Program-made: the position numbers and the translations under genes
The notes under the pieces: generated by a model
Databases searched by the model: none
Told to the model about the DNA's origin: nothing
The model's input: the letters and a program-made list of their open reading frames with translations, nothing else
Shown here: positions 29,172 through 37,082 of the stretch, piece by piece
Layout: every line of letters starts with the position of its first letter
Numbering within the stretch: position 1 is the first letter of the stretch
NCBI GenBank assembly: GCA_020435335.1
Contig: JAGQZT010000008.1
Coordinates: 1 to 52,266 of the forward strand
From: Flavobacteriales bacterium
Lineage (GTDB): Bacteria; Bacteroidota; Bacteroidia; Flavobacteriales_E; Vicingaceae
Direction: 5' to 3'
Length of the DNA stretch: 52,266 nucleotides

Positions 29172-30299
29172 GTGGCCGGCCTGTACCTCCATATTCCTTT
29201 TTGTAAACAAAAATGCAGCTACTGCGACTTTCATTTTTCCACATCATTAAAACATAAGCCGGCGTTGATCGAGGCTTTGATGAAAGAGATCGAATACCGG
29301 AGAAGCCAACTGCAGGAACCGGTTAAGACCATTTATTTCGGTGGCGGAACTCCTTCTATGTTGTCGGACGAAGAATTAAAACGGATCATGGATCAGCTTT
29401 ACCGGAACTATAACATCGATCCGGAAATTGAATTTACCCTCGAGTGCAATCCGGATGATCTGACACCGGAAAAAGTAGCCGGACTGAAACGGCTCGGAGT
29501 AAACCGCCTTAGTATCGGGGTTCAGTCTTTCTTCGAGGAAGACCTTCGGTTCTTTAACCGGGCCCATACGATGCAGCAGGCCGAACGCAGCATTCAACTT
29601 AGTCAGGATGCGGGCATCACGAATATCACCATCGACCTGATCTATAATACTCCTCAATTAAGCCTGGCTAAATGGGAAAAGAATCTCGATAAGGTTGAAC
29701 AATTTCAGGTGCCGCATTTATCGGCTTACACCTTAACCGTTGAGAACAACACCGCTTTAAGCCATCTGGTAAACACCCGGCAGGTTCGGATGCCCGGCGA
29801 TGAGTTGGCTGTTGCTCAATTCAATATGCTGGTTGAACGAACAAAAGCCATCGGCATGATCCAGTATGAGGTCTCTAACTTTGGTAAGGAAGGGTATTTT
29901 TCGCAACACAACAGCAACTACTGGAAAGGTGTGGAATACCTGGGATTCGGTCCTTCGGCTCATTCATACACCGGACAAAAACGAAGCTGGAATGTAGCTC
30001 ATAACCTGAAATACATCGAAGCTATTCGATCGGGAAACAGGTTCTGTGAAGAAGAAATGATCGACGAGCAAACCGCATACAACGAGTATGTACTTACCAG
30101 GCTGCGAACCATCTGGGGAATAGACCGGGCCTACCTCGCGGGACATTTCAGTGCCGACATCAACCGGCATTTTGAGGCCGAGTTGGCAAAGTATTTAAAA
30201 ACTTCTTATCTTCAATCCGAAAACAACCGGATTCGCTTAACTTCGGAGGGCTTGGTTCTCGCCGATAGCATAGCATCGGACTTATTTATCGTATCATGA
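29172..30299 (+). CDS. hemW: HemW-like radical SAM protein
   Basis: Radical SAM protein of 375 residues with a GTG start (2 bases after the kinase stop). The N-terminus has YLHIPFCKQKCSYCDF, whose CxxxCxxC binds the [4Fe-4S] cluster. The residue two after the last cysteine is phenylalanine rather than the fourth cysteine of HemN, which points to HemW, the heme-binding chaperone, and not coproporphyrinogen dehydrogenase. YFGGGTPS and the SIGVQSF segment are further family marks, and the C-terminal HemN-type region is complete. Expected role: heme delivery to respiratory or other heme proteins. It overlaps the next gene by 4 bases. Confidence 0.93.
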   Translation: MAGLYLHIPFCKQKCSYCDFHFSTSLKHKPALIEALMKEIEYRRSQLQEPVKTIYFGGGTPSMLSDEELKRIMDQLYRNYNIDPEIEFTLECNPDDLTPEKVAGLKRLGVNRLSIGVQSFFEEDLRFFNRAHTMQQAERSIQLSQDAGITNITIDLIYNTPQLSLAKWEKNLDKVEQFQVPHLSAYTLTVENNTALSHLVNTRQVRMPGDELAVAQFNMLVERTKAIGMIQYEVSNFGKEGYFSQHNSNYWKGVEYLGFGPSAHSYTGQKRSWNVAHNLKYIEAIRSGNRFCEEEMIDEQTAYNEYVLTRLRTIWGIDRAYLAGHFSADINRHFEAELAKYLKTSYLQSENNRIRLTSEGLVLADSIASDLFIVS

Positions 30300-31042
30300 T
30301 CGCCACCATTGAATTCCAACAACGAACATTCAGGATAGACCTGTCTCAGCCTATTGATATTTCCATACCCTTGCGGGCCTCAGCCGACAATGTAACGGCC
30401 TGGTACGTGAATCCGCCGGAGTTCAAACCCGTGATGGAACATGGCTTTGTGGGAGACGTGAATCTGGGTGGTTCGGTTAACTTCAGAAACATCTTTTTCA
30501 ATCCGCACGGCCACGGGACCCATACCGAATGTGTGGGACACATCAGTAAAGAGAACTACACGATTAACCAGTGCCTGAAAACATTCACCTTCCTGGCGAA
30601 GGTGATCAGTATTTCTCCGGAAGCTCAGGGCGATGACCGGATCATTACCATGGAACAGGTGAAAAAAGCCTGGAATCAGGAGGATGCTACAGCCATTATC
30701 ATCCGGACACTTCCCAACGGAACGGATAAATTGAGCAGGCAATATTCCAACACCAATCCGGCTTACATCCATCACGAAGCCATGCAATACCTGGTTGATC
30801 AGGGTGTGGAGCACGTACTGATCGATACCCCTTCCGTGGATCGGGAAGAAGATGGCGGAGCCTTATTGTCGCACCATATTTTTTGGAACTACCCGGAAAA
30901 CACACAGGCTCATCGTACCATCACCGAAATGATCTATGTGCCCGATCAGGTGGCCGACGGCGAATACCTGCTGCAGTTTCAGATTGCCAGCTTCGAAAAT
31001 GATGCCTCGCCCAGCAAGCCGGTTCTGTATGCGATTTTATAG
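30296..31042 (+). CDS. Cyclase-family (KynB-like) metal hydrolase, variant motif
   Basis: Protein of 248 residues, the usual size of the cyclase/arylformamidase family of metal hydrolases. The metal motif of that family is HxGTHxDxPxH. Here the segment is PHGHGTHTECVGH: the GTH and last histidine are kept, the first histidine position is glycine (with histidines on each side), the aspartate is glutamate and the proline is valine. Later IDTPSVDREEDGG and LSHHIFW match other conserved family parts. The enzyme is probably a metal-dependent amide or lactone hydrolase, but formamidase activity on kynurenine should not be assumed. It overlaps hemW by 4 bases (ATGA). Confidence 0.82.
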   Translation: MIATIEFQQRTFRIDLSQPIDISIPLRASADNVTAWYVNPPEFKPVMEHGFVGDVNLGGSVNFRNIFFNPHGHGTHTECVGHISKENYTINQCLKTFTFLAKVISISPEAQGDDRIITMEQVKKAWNQEDATAIIIRTLPNGTDKLSRQYSNTNPAYIHHEAMQYLVDQGVEHVLIDTPSVDREEDGGALLSHHIFWNYPENTQAHRTITEMIYVPDQVADGEYLLQFQIASFENDASPSKPVLYAIL

Positions 31043-31074
31043 AGATTTTAAGTAAATTTCATTTTATCCAATTA

Positions 31075-31091
31075 TAATTTTGTTAAATTTG
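31075..31091 (+). promoter_or_regulatory. Two candidate -7 boxes upstream of the Lrp-family gene
   Basis: TAATTTTG (31075-31082) and TAAATTTG (31084-31091) both match TAnnTTTG in the 76-base gap before the Lrp start at 31119. No TTG is seen at the -33 distance of either. The gene is likely read from its own promoter here. Confidence 0.35.
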
Positions 31092-31118
31092 ATTAATTGA
31101 AATAATCTTTTAATCAGC

Positions 31119-31586
31119 ATGAAGTTAGATGAAATTGATCTCAAGATCTTAAAGAAGTTACAGCAGAACGGAAAAATTACCAACCTCCAGCTATCCAAAG
31201 ACATTGGCCTGTCGCCGGCGCCGACCCTCGAGCGGGTGAAGAAGCTGGAAAAGAACGGCTACATCAAAAGCTACCACGCCCTGGTGGATAAATCGAAACT
31301 TGATCTGGGCATCTCGGCTTACATGCAGATTTCATTGATCCGTCAGCGCGACAATGCGATCAATAATTTTATTGATCAGATTGCCGATATCGATGAGGTG
31401 ATGGAGTGTTACAACGTTACGGGTCAGGCGGATTACCTGTTAAAGATTGTTGTGAAAGACATTGCTGCTTTTGACACCCTGGTAAAAGAGAAGCTGTCGC
31501 CCATTCCGGAGATTCGAAACATGCATTCCATGGTGGTGATCTCGAACGACAAATATTCGACCGTTCTACCATATGACTATTCATGA
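31119..31586 (+). CDS. Lrp/AsnC-family transcriptional regulator
   Basis: Regulator of 155 residues. An N-terminal winged helix-turn-helix (LDEIDLKILKKLQQNGKITN, then LSKDIGLSPAPTLERVKKLE) is followed by the RAM/AsnC effector domain (about 68-150; AYMQISLI, ECYNVTGQADYLLKIV, SMVVISNDKYSTVLPY). Members respond to amino acids and bind DNA as octamers. Its ATGA end overlaps the YjbR-like gene by 4 bases. Target genes are unknown. Confidence 0.95.
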   Translation: MKLDEIDLKILKKLQQNGKITNLQLSKDIGLSPAPTLERVKKLEKNGYIKSYHALVDKSKLDLGISAYMQISLIRQRDNAINNFIDQIADIDEVMECYNVTGQADYLLKIVVKDIAAFDTLVKEKLSPIPEIRNMHSMVVISNDKYSTVLPYDYS

Positions 31587-31936
31587 ACATTGAATCGTAC
31601 AGAGATTATTGCATCGCCAAAAAAGGAGTAACCGAACATTTTCCCTTTGATGAAAGTACGTTGGTATTCAAAGTGATGGGAAAAATGTTTGCATTGGCGG
31701 ATGTTGATCAATTCAACTTCATCAACCTGAAATGCGACCCGGACCGGGCTGTTGAATTGCGGGAGCAATATCAGGCCGTTAAACCCGGCTACCACATGAG
31801 CAAGACCCATTGGAATTCCGTTTATGTCAATCAGGACGCTTCGGATCAATTAGTCTACCAATGGATCGACGATTCTTATGAATTGATCGTAACTTCGTTG
31901 ACCAAGAAGTTACAACAGGAATTGCAAAACTTATAA
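31583..31936 (+). CDS. MmcQ/YjbR-family protein
   Basis: Protein of 117 residues with the full MmcQ/YjbR pattern: RDYCIAKKGVTEHFPFDES, LVFKVMGKMFAL, INLKCDPDRAVELRE, GYHMSKTHWNSVYV and a C-terminal helix DSYELIVTSLTKKLQ. The family has a double-wing fold and is often called DNA-binding, though its role is not well established. Its start overlaps the Lrp regulator gene, and the next gene follows after 1 base. Confidence 0.9.
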   Translation: MNIESYRDYCIAKKGVTEHFPFDESTLVFKVMGKMFALADVDQFNFINLKCDPDRAVELREQYQAVKPGYHMSKTHWNSVYVNQDASDQLVYQWIDDSYELIVTSLTKKLQQELQNL

Positions 31937-31937
31937 C

Positions 31938-32498
31938 ATGAAAAGACTTTTAGGGTATTTCCTTCAGGGGTTATTGTACACCCTGCCTATCGCAGCAACC
32001 GTATACGTGGTAGTTGAAGCCATTGTACTGATCGATGGCATTATCCCCATCAAGGTGCCCGGATTGGGAATCCTGATCTTAATTGCCGGCATTACGTTAA
32101 TCGGATTTATCGGAGGAGCCCTGATCTCCAGTGGGATGCTCAGGTTGGAAAAAGTACTTGACCGCATTCCGTTGATCAAGATCATTTATACCTCGGTAAA
32201 AGACCTCTTATCAGCTTTCGTAGGGAAGAAGAAACGGTTCACCAAACCGGTACTGGTTAAGATGGAAGGCAATGTGGAACGATTGGGATTCGTAACTCAG
32301 GAGGACCTGACGGATATTGGGATTCCGACTTCTAAAATCGGGGTATATATTCCGTTTTCTTATGCTGTTACCGGCAACCTGATTATTGTTCCCAAGGAAA
32401 ATGTTACACCTATTGATGCCAATTCGGCCGACATCATGAAATTCATTATTTCAGGAGGTGTCACGGAGCTGGAAGACAATGATGAAGAGACGCACTAA
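31938..32498 (+). CDS. DUF502 membrane protein
   Basis: Protein of 186 residues with two transmembrane segments (YFLQGLLYTLPIAATVYVVV and the Gly-rich LGILILIAGITLIGFIGGAL). A conserved soluble region follows: IPLIKIIYTSVKDLLSAFVGKKKRF, then LGFVTQEDL and VYIPFSYAVTGNLIIVPKENV. This is the layout of DUF502 proteins, which lack a firm function. Last gene of the rightward run. Its stop overlaps the stop of the TPR-LuxR gene on the other strand by 4 bases. Confidence 0.88.
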   Translation: MKRLLGYFLQGLLYTLPIAATVYVVVEAIVLIDGIIPIKVPGLGILILIAGITLIGFIGGALISSGMLRLEKVLDRIPLIKIIYTSVKDLLSAFVGKKKRFTKPVLVKMEGNVERLGFVTQEDLTDIGIPTSKIGVYIPFSYAVTGNLIIVPKENVTPIDANSADIMKFIISGGVTELEDNDEETH

Positions 32499-34108
32499 AT
32501 GCCGCCGATGATGTTGTGGCGGTGAGCAATGGAAACAGCTTCGGCACGGCCTTTTACCAGGAGCTTCGAATAAATTCTACGCAAGTGGGTCTTGATCGTT
32601 GCCTTGGAAACAAACAGCTTTTCGGCAATCTCACTATCGGTCCACCCAAGCGCCAAATACGAAAGCACTTCCATTTCCCGCTGGCTTAGACTCAGAAGTT
32701 CTTCAGGCAGTTCCTGTTCCCGCTTTTCGGTAAACACCTTATCCAGCAACTCGGATTTGTCCTGAAGCGCTTTATCGAGCACGGCATTTTTATTTTCAAT
32801 GAGGAGATTCTGGGCTTTCAGCAACAGGTTGATTCTCCTCTTCTGAAAATAGCCAAGCAGAGCGAAGACCAATACCAGTCCGACACCAATAAACAAGGCT
32901 AGAAAGAGCTTCCTTCTGCTGGACTCCAGTTCAATTTCATGAAGCTGTTTTTCAATTAACATATTTTGACGCTGAAGAGCCAGTTCTTTCTTTTCGTTTT
33001 GATACTTGGCTTCCGCTTCTGCTAAAGCCTCTGCATTTTCAAGGGTTAAAATGGAGTCTTTAACCTGACTATACATCCTGAAATATTCCAATGATTTTTG
33101 ACTGTTTTGGAGTCGTTCGTAAATATCCGAAAGCAGCAAATAAGCATTTTTCAGGTGGTCATTCGATTGAATCGATTTGGCTAAATCCAGGCTTTCCAGG
33201 CAATATTGTTCGGCTTTTTTTAATTTCCCACTGTTGAGGTAGGCTCTTCCGATGTTATTTAGTGTCGTTGCTATTCCGGTGTTTTCCTGCATTTCTCTTC
33301 GGATTTCCAGCGCACGGAACAGATATTCCAACGCCTCCTCATTTTGGTTCAGAAAGATCAGGGCGAAACCAATGTTGTTGTACGACCGGCCAATGGCCTG
33401 TTTCCGGTCCAGTTTTATATTCAGTTCAAGTGCCCGTTTATGAAATTCGAGGGATTTACGGTAATTATTCAGGTTAAAGTAAACGATGGCCATGTTGTTT
33501 GTGGTGGCGGCAATTCCCGCATCATTGTTCAGTTTTTCCTTTAATACCAACGATGCTTCATAGTATTCCAAAGCCTTTGCGTACATTTTCTGGAGGTCGT
33601 ATACAATGCCGATGTTGTTGAGGTAGTACGATTGTCCTTCTTCATCGTTGAGACGTTCCATGATTTTTAAGGCCTCCAGGAAATTGTTGACCGAAAATTC
33701 GTATTCTCCCGTATTGGCATACACTTTCCCCAGCTTATTGTACGATATGGCCATCTTCCGGGTATCGTTTGCTTTTTTCTTGACGGCCAAGCCGTTTTTG
33801 AGGCTGGCAATGGCTTTTTCGAATTCTCCTAAGTTCCGGTAGATTTCACCCAACTGGTCGTAAAAGTAGGTCAGGGAAGTATCGTTTTGCGCTTTAGCCA
33901 GCTTTAGCCCCATCTGTGCATACGTTAACGCTTCATTGTTGTCTTCAGCAGCCAGACTCGTTGTAAGTTGCTGTAAAACAGGTAGCCGTTCATGGTCAGA
34001 TACGGTGTTTAAAACGGCTTTTAAGCTGTCGCTCGTTGTGCTGCCGAACAGAGACCTAAAGCTCAGTAAGAGGATGAAGAAAACAATCGGTTTGAGTAGA
34101 CCATGCAT
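32495..34108 (-). CDS. TPR protein with membrane helix and LuxR-type DNA-binding domain
   Basis: Regulator of 537 residues. A signal-like N-terminus (IVFFILLLSFRSLFG) precedes about seven tetratricopeptide repeats (about 40-370; e.g. YYLNNIGIVYDLQKMYAKAL, TTLNNIGRAYLNSGKLKKAE). A coiled coil, a single transmembrane helix (LFLALFIGVGLVLVFALLGYF, about 400-420) and another coiled coil follow. The C-terminal LuxR/GerE helix-turn-helix is at about 470-535 (LSQREMEVLSYLALGWTDSEIAEKLFVSKATIKTHLRRIYSKL). The layout places the TPRs outside the cytoplasm and the DNA-binding part inside, a one-component membrane regulator typical of Bacteroidota. It is divergent from the unknown secreted gene at 34231. 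Confidence 0.92.
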   Translation of the reverse strand: MHGLLKPIVFFILLLSFRSLFGSTTSDSLKAVLNTVSDHERLPVLQQLTTSLAAEDNNEALTYAQMGLKLAKAQNDTSLTYFYDQLGEIYRNLGEFEKAIASLKNGLAVKKKANDTRKMAISYNKLGKVYANTGEYEFSVNNFLEALKIMERLNDEEGQSYYLNNIGIVYDLQKMYAKALEYYEASLVLKEKLNNDAGIAATTNNMAIVYFNLNNYRKSLEFHKRALELNIKLDRKQAIGRSYNNIGFALIFLNQNEEALEYLFRALEIRREMQENTGIATTLNNIGRAYLNSGKLKKAEQYCLESLDLAKSIQSNDHLKNAYLLLSDIYERLQNSQKSLEYFRMYSQVKDSILTLENAEALAEAEAKYQNEKKELALQRQNMLIEKQLHEIELESSRRKLFLALFIGVGLVLVFALLGYFQKRRINLLLKAQNLLIENKNAVLDKALQDKSELLDKVFTEKREQELPEELLSLSQREMEVLSYLALGWTDSEIAEKLFVSKATIKTHLRRIYSKLLVKGRAEAVSIAHRHNIIGGI

Positions 34109-34113
34109 ACATC

Positions 34114-34121
34114 CAAATGTA
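34114..34121 (-). promoter_or_regulatory. Candidate -7 box directly before the TPR-LuxR start
   Basis: TACATTTG on the minus strand matches TAnnTTTG, with only 5 bases between it and the ATG at 34108. If used, transcription would begin at or near the start codon, giving a leaderless message. No TTG is seen at the -33 distance. Confidence 0.33.
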
Positions 34122-34159
34122 ATCAGCTTTTTGTATAAAAATAGATCAAAATGGAAAAA

Positions 34160-34189
34160 TCATCCTTTTGGATGACAAGGATCGCCTTG
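34160..34189. promoter_or_regulatory. Two adjacent perfect inverted repeats between divergent genes
   Basis: TCATCC/GGATGA around a TTTT loop (34160-34175) is followed at once by CAAGG/CCTTG around ATCG (34176-34189). They lie between the TPR-LuxR regulator and the secreted gene at 34231, where an operator would be expected; they could instead be RNA hairpins in the leader of the rightward gene. Confidence 0.35.
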
Positions 34190-34230
34190 ATTTGCGGGAG
34201 TTTTGTAGCATAAACCAAAAAATAAAAGAA

Positions 34231-34896
34231 ATGAAAAAACTTATGATTATTGCTATTTCTATCATTTGCTTCCACCCAAAAACGGAAGCACAAAACAATA
34301 TAGACATCTCGTATTCTATCTTGAAAGACGGAAAGGAAATTAAAAATGTAAAAGAAGTCAATGCATCCGACATGGGGATGTTATTTGTCAGCCTGTTGCA
34401 TGTGCCGGACTTAAGCAGCTATGATTTGATCACGGCCGCGATTCGGTTTAAAGGAAGAACCCATTCCGGAGGGTACATTCAATATTCGCCCGATGTGTTT
34501 GCATCTAAGCTTAGAGATTCCAAAAAAACTCCGGGAATGAAATATTTATTGCTGGCTGTTGTGAACAACATCGATGATCCCGAAAACGGATATGGTTTCT
34601 TTACCATCGACGAATACCCGTTCGAACCGTTTGGGTATAAATACCTGTTCTCCAAAGAAGGGGCCGGTAATATCGACAATTTCCAGCTGGAATTTGAGTT
34701 GCGCGGACAAAAGGTCATTAAATACGAAACCGTTTGGGAAAACGGAAAAGCAATCACCAAGCCGGTATATGGAAATTTTGTTTCGCTGAGCCCGAAAACA
34801 CAAGTACAGATCAATACGGATGCAAACGTTGCTAAAAAGCCGCGAAGCAGTAAGGTAAATGATCCGAACGACTTAAAAAAACTATTTGGCAACTAA
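34231..34896 (+). CDS. Unrecognised secreted protein
   Basis: About 221 residues from the ATG at 34231, which begins a good signal peptide (MKKLMIIAISIICFHPKTEAQ); the frame is open 63 bases further upstream, but that extension is charged and not signal-like. The mature protein starts NNIDISYSILKDGKEIKNVKEV and contains GYGFFTIDEYPFEPFGYKYLF; the C-terminus is rich in Lys, Ser and Asn. It has no cysteine in the mature part and no motif I can name. Expressed divergently from the TPR-LuxR regulator and followed by a strong hairpin terminator, so it is a single-gene unit and a candidate target of that regulator. Confidence 0.72.
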   Translation: MKKLMIIAISIICFHPKTEAQNNIDISYSILKDGKEIKNVKEVNASDMGMLFVSLLHVPDLSSYDLITAAIRFKGRTHSGGYIQYSPDVFASKLRDSKKTPGMKYLLLAVVNNIDDPENGYGFFTIDEYPFEPFGYKYLFSKEGAGNIDNFQLEFELRGQKVIKYETVWENGKAITKPVYGNFVSLSPKTQVQINTDANVAKKPRSSKVNDPNDLKKLFGN

Positions 34897-34905
34897 GAAT
34901 TTATG

Positions 34906-34931
34906 AAAAAGGCCGGATTACCGGCCTTTTT
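34906..34931. terminator. Bidirectional intrinsic terminator
   Basis: Stem AAAAAGGCCGG (34906-34916), loop ATTA, CCGGCCTTTTT (34921-34931). It lies between two convergent genes, 10 bases after the stop of the secreted gene, and reaches the stop of the lipoprotein gene on the other strand. T runs on both strands allow it to serve both. Confidence 0.85.
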
Positions 34932-35407
34932 TATTCGTTTGCAAAAATGGTCACAACGGCCATTCCCTTATCTACATCATGGTAATCCAACTCAATGGTA
35001 ACGCTTTGAGAGTGATTTAACCAGCGGATCAGTTTCGGATTTTCTTCCTCTTCACCAAAGTTACCGGCCCGGATATCCTGTTTGAACTGGTCGAGTAAAA
35101 GTTGTGCGTCTTCGGCCTTGGCGAAATAACCGTCAAAACCAATTTCAAAAACACCCTTATCATCAAATAAATAGGAAACTACGTAGGAATCTCCCTCACC
35201 GATCGGGTATTCGAACTCCATGTAGTCCACATCTTCCTTAATCAGTTTTCCTTTCTCCGTTTTACGGATTTCCTTCATGCTTTTATTCAGGTCTTTTACC
35301 CGTTCGGTAATGGGTTTCTTGTTGTGTACGGTATCGTGATAGGTTTCATTTTCATGGCAGGCAATAAGTACCAAAAGAATCAGAATAACAGGGATGACAT
35401 TTTTCAT
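34931..35407 (-). CDS. Small lipoprotein of unknown function
   Basis: Lipoprotein of 158 residues, lipobox VLIAC (cysteine 17). The mature part has a charged helical segment (KPITERVKDLNKSMKEIRKTEKGKL) and then a compact region with YVVSYLFDDKGVFEIGFDGYF and a C-terminal beta segment (VTIELDYHDVDKGMAVVTIFAN). No named family is recognised. It stands alone between the terminator at 34906 and the EamA gene reading the other way. Confidence 0.75.
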   Translation of the reverse strand: MKNVIPVILILLVLIACHENETYHDTVHNKKPITERVKDLNKSMKEIRKTEKGKLIKEDVDYMEFEYPIGEGDSYVVSYLFDDKGVFEIGFDGYFAKAEDAQLLLDQFKQDIRAGNFGEEEENPKLIRWLNHSQSVTIELDYHDVDKGMAVVTIFANE

Positions 35408-35494
35408 GAATCAGGAGTTTGATGAATCAAATATACACTTTTAGGAAGGGTATATTAATTTATAAATAGGTGCTTTTTCTAATAGTTTTTGACA

Positions 35495-35502
35495 TATTTT
35501 TG
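35495..35502 (+). promoter_or_regulatory. Candidate -7 box directly before the EamA transporter start
   Basis: TATTTTTG matches TAnnTTTG and ends 6 bases before the ATG at 35509. It supports that ATG over the GTG at 35470, which would lie upstream of the promoter, and would give an almost leaderless message. No TTG at the -33 distance. Confidence 0.3.
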
Positions 35503-35508
35503 GCAACC

Positions 35509-36390
35509 ATGTTGTCCAATTATAAATACCACATTTGGCTGCACATCACGGTGCTGATCTTCGGTCTAACCGGCATTCTGGGGAAGTTGATCACACTGGA
35601 TTCTTATTTGTTGGTTTGGTACCGCCTGGGAATTGCCCTGATTGCTCTCGGTATCTATTTCTCCATCACTAAATTTTCATTGGCGATCACCAAAAAACAA
35701 TTGATTCGGGTGTTGGGTGTGGGGATTACCATAGCCATTCATTGGGTTACTTTTTTTGAGGCCATTAAGCAATCGAACGTGTCGGTGGCCCTGGTGTGTT
35801 TTTCGAGTAGCACCCTGTTCACCTCCTTGCTGGAGCCGATCTATTTTAAGCGCCGGATCAAACTGTACGAAGTAATCTTTGGCGTGATCATCATTATCGG
35901 GCTGTATTTCATTTTCAGTTTTGAATTCAAGTTTCTGACCGGAATGATATTGAGTATCATTTCTGCGGCTCTGGCTTCCTGGTTTACGGTAGCCAATGGT
36001 ATTCTCATCAAAGAGGTCAAAGCAAAAACCATTTCGTTTTATGAATTGTTGAGTGCTTTCGTCCTGATGTCAGGCTACATGTTGATCACGACCAAAGGTG
36101 ACCCGGCTCAATTTGTGATCTCTATGGACGACTTAAAATGGCTGTTGATATTGGGTATCTTGTGTACAGCGGTGGCTTTTATTGTCAGTGTGGAAGTGAT
36201 GAAGAAGATCTCCCCGTACACGGTTACCATATCGGTAAACCTGGAACCCATCTATTCCATCATTTTGGCATTGATCATCTGGCCGGAAAGCGAAACCATG
36301 TCATACGGGTTTTACCTGGGAACCATCATCGTGATCGCGACTATTTTCCTGAATGCCTATTTCAAAAAAAGGCTGGATAAAGTCAGCTGA
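35509..36390 (+). CDS. EamA-family (DMT) transporter
   Basis: Drug/metabolite-transporter superfamily permease, about 293 residues from the ATG at 35509, with ten predicted membrane helices in two EamA halves. Visible helices include IWLHITVLIFGLTGILGKLI, LIRVLGVGITIAIHWVTFF, LYEVIFGVIIIIGLYFIF and YGFYLGTIIVIATIFLNAYF. The typical helix-4 ending with a NVSVALVCFSSSTLFTSLLEP segment is present. These transporters usually export amino acids or other small metabolites; the substrate is unknown. It is convergent with the unknown gene at 36393, 2 bases from its stop. Confidence 0.92.
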   Translation: MLSNYKYHIWLHITVLIFGLTGILGKLITLDSYLLVWYRLGIALIALGIYFSITKFSLAITKKQLIRVLGVGITIAIHWVTFFEAIKQSNVSVALVCFSSSTLFTSLLEPIYFKRRIKLYEVIFGVIIIIGLYFIFSFEFKFLTGMILSIISAALASWFTVANGILIKEVKAKTISFYELLSAFVLMSGYMLITTKGDPAQFVISMDDLKWLLILGILCTAVAFIVSVEVMKKISPYTVTISVNLEPIYSIILALIIWPESETMSYGFYLGTIIVIATIFLNAYFKKRLDKVS

Positions 36391-36392
36391 AA

Positions 36393-36767
36393 TTAAGATT
36401 TTGAGCTGTAGATCTCCCGGATGATCACTTTCTGGAGTTCCCGTTTGATGATGAGGTCTGTGATGATCTCGTCGGTATCGGCGTTGGGTATTTCTTTGAG
36501 TTTTCTGTTTAAAAAATCCTCTTCCAGATCAATGCGATAGAGCATGGATAAGAGTTTGGGGTAGTTGTCGTTTAGTAATTCCTCCACAAGCGGAAGAATT
36601 TCGTTGAAGAGTTCCTGATAGGGAGTAAGGCCATCCTTGCCTTCAAAATGTACCGGCAAATTAAACCAGTTGAAGTCTTTCTGAAGTTGCTCAACCACTT
36701 TTTGAATAAGGTCTTCCCGGTTGTAATAACCTTGCAGTTCTTCGAGTTTGGGAACGGGCAACGACAT
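36393..36767 (-). CDS. Unrecognised small soluble protein
   Basis: Protein of 124 residues, acidic and mostly helical, starting MSLPVPKLEELQGYYNREDLI. Central features are NWFNLPVHFEGKDGLTPYQELFNEI and the C-terminal helix IITDLIIKRELQKVIIREIY. No cysteines, signal peptide or membrane segment. Its ATG shares one base with the stop of the [2Fe-2S] ferredoxin-like gene (TGATG), so translation is coupled; it is the last gene of the six-gene operon from 42309. I recognise no family. Confidence 0.75.
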   Translation of the reverse strand: MSLPVPKLEELQGYYNREDLIQKVVEQLQKDFNWFNLPVHFEGKDGLTPYQELFNEILPLVEELLNDNYPKLLSMLYRIDLEEDFLNRKLKEIPNADTDEIITDLIIKRELQKVIIREIYSSKS

Positions 36768-37081
36768 CAGCTGTTCAGTTTTAAACGGTCCACAGGGGTG
36801 TTGCAGAGGATATGGCTGGTAAAAATTTCTTCCACATCTTCGAGGGTTACTCCGCCGTAAATGATTTGTTCCGGATGAACCATGACAATGGGACCTTTTT
36901 CACACCAATCGAAGCAACTGGCTCGTTGGGCCCTGACCTTCATACGGAGTTTGTTTTCGGCAATCAGTTCCTTGAAGCGGGCAACAATCGCTTTTCCATG
37001 ATCTTCACCACAGCTCATTCGGGGAGCACCCTCGGCGCGTTGGTTCATGCAAACAAAAATATGTTTTTCGTAGGGCTTCAT
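36767..37081 (-). CDS. Thioredoxin-like [2Fe-2S] ferredoxin
   Basis: Protein of 104 residues with the thioredoxin-fold [2Fe-2S] ferredoxin pattern, cysteines C11, C24, C56 and C60 (FVCMNQ, RMSC, ASCFDWC). The PIVMVHPEQIIYGGVTLEDVEEI segment is typical of this family, related to the NuoE C-terminal domain. It likely carries one electron in the cytoplasm, with an unknown partner. It lies 1 base downstream of the polyprenyl synthase gene and is coupled to the small gene at 36393. Confidence 0.9.
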   Translation of the reverse strand: MKPYEKHIFVCMNQRAEGAPRMSCGEDHGKAIVARFKELIAENKLRMKVRAQRASCFDWCEKGPIVMVHPEQIIYGGVTLEDVEEIFTSHILCNTPVDRLKLNS

Positions 37082-37082
37082 C

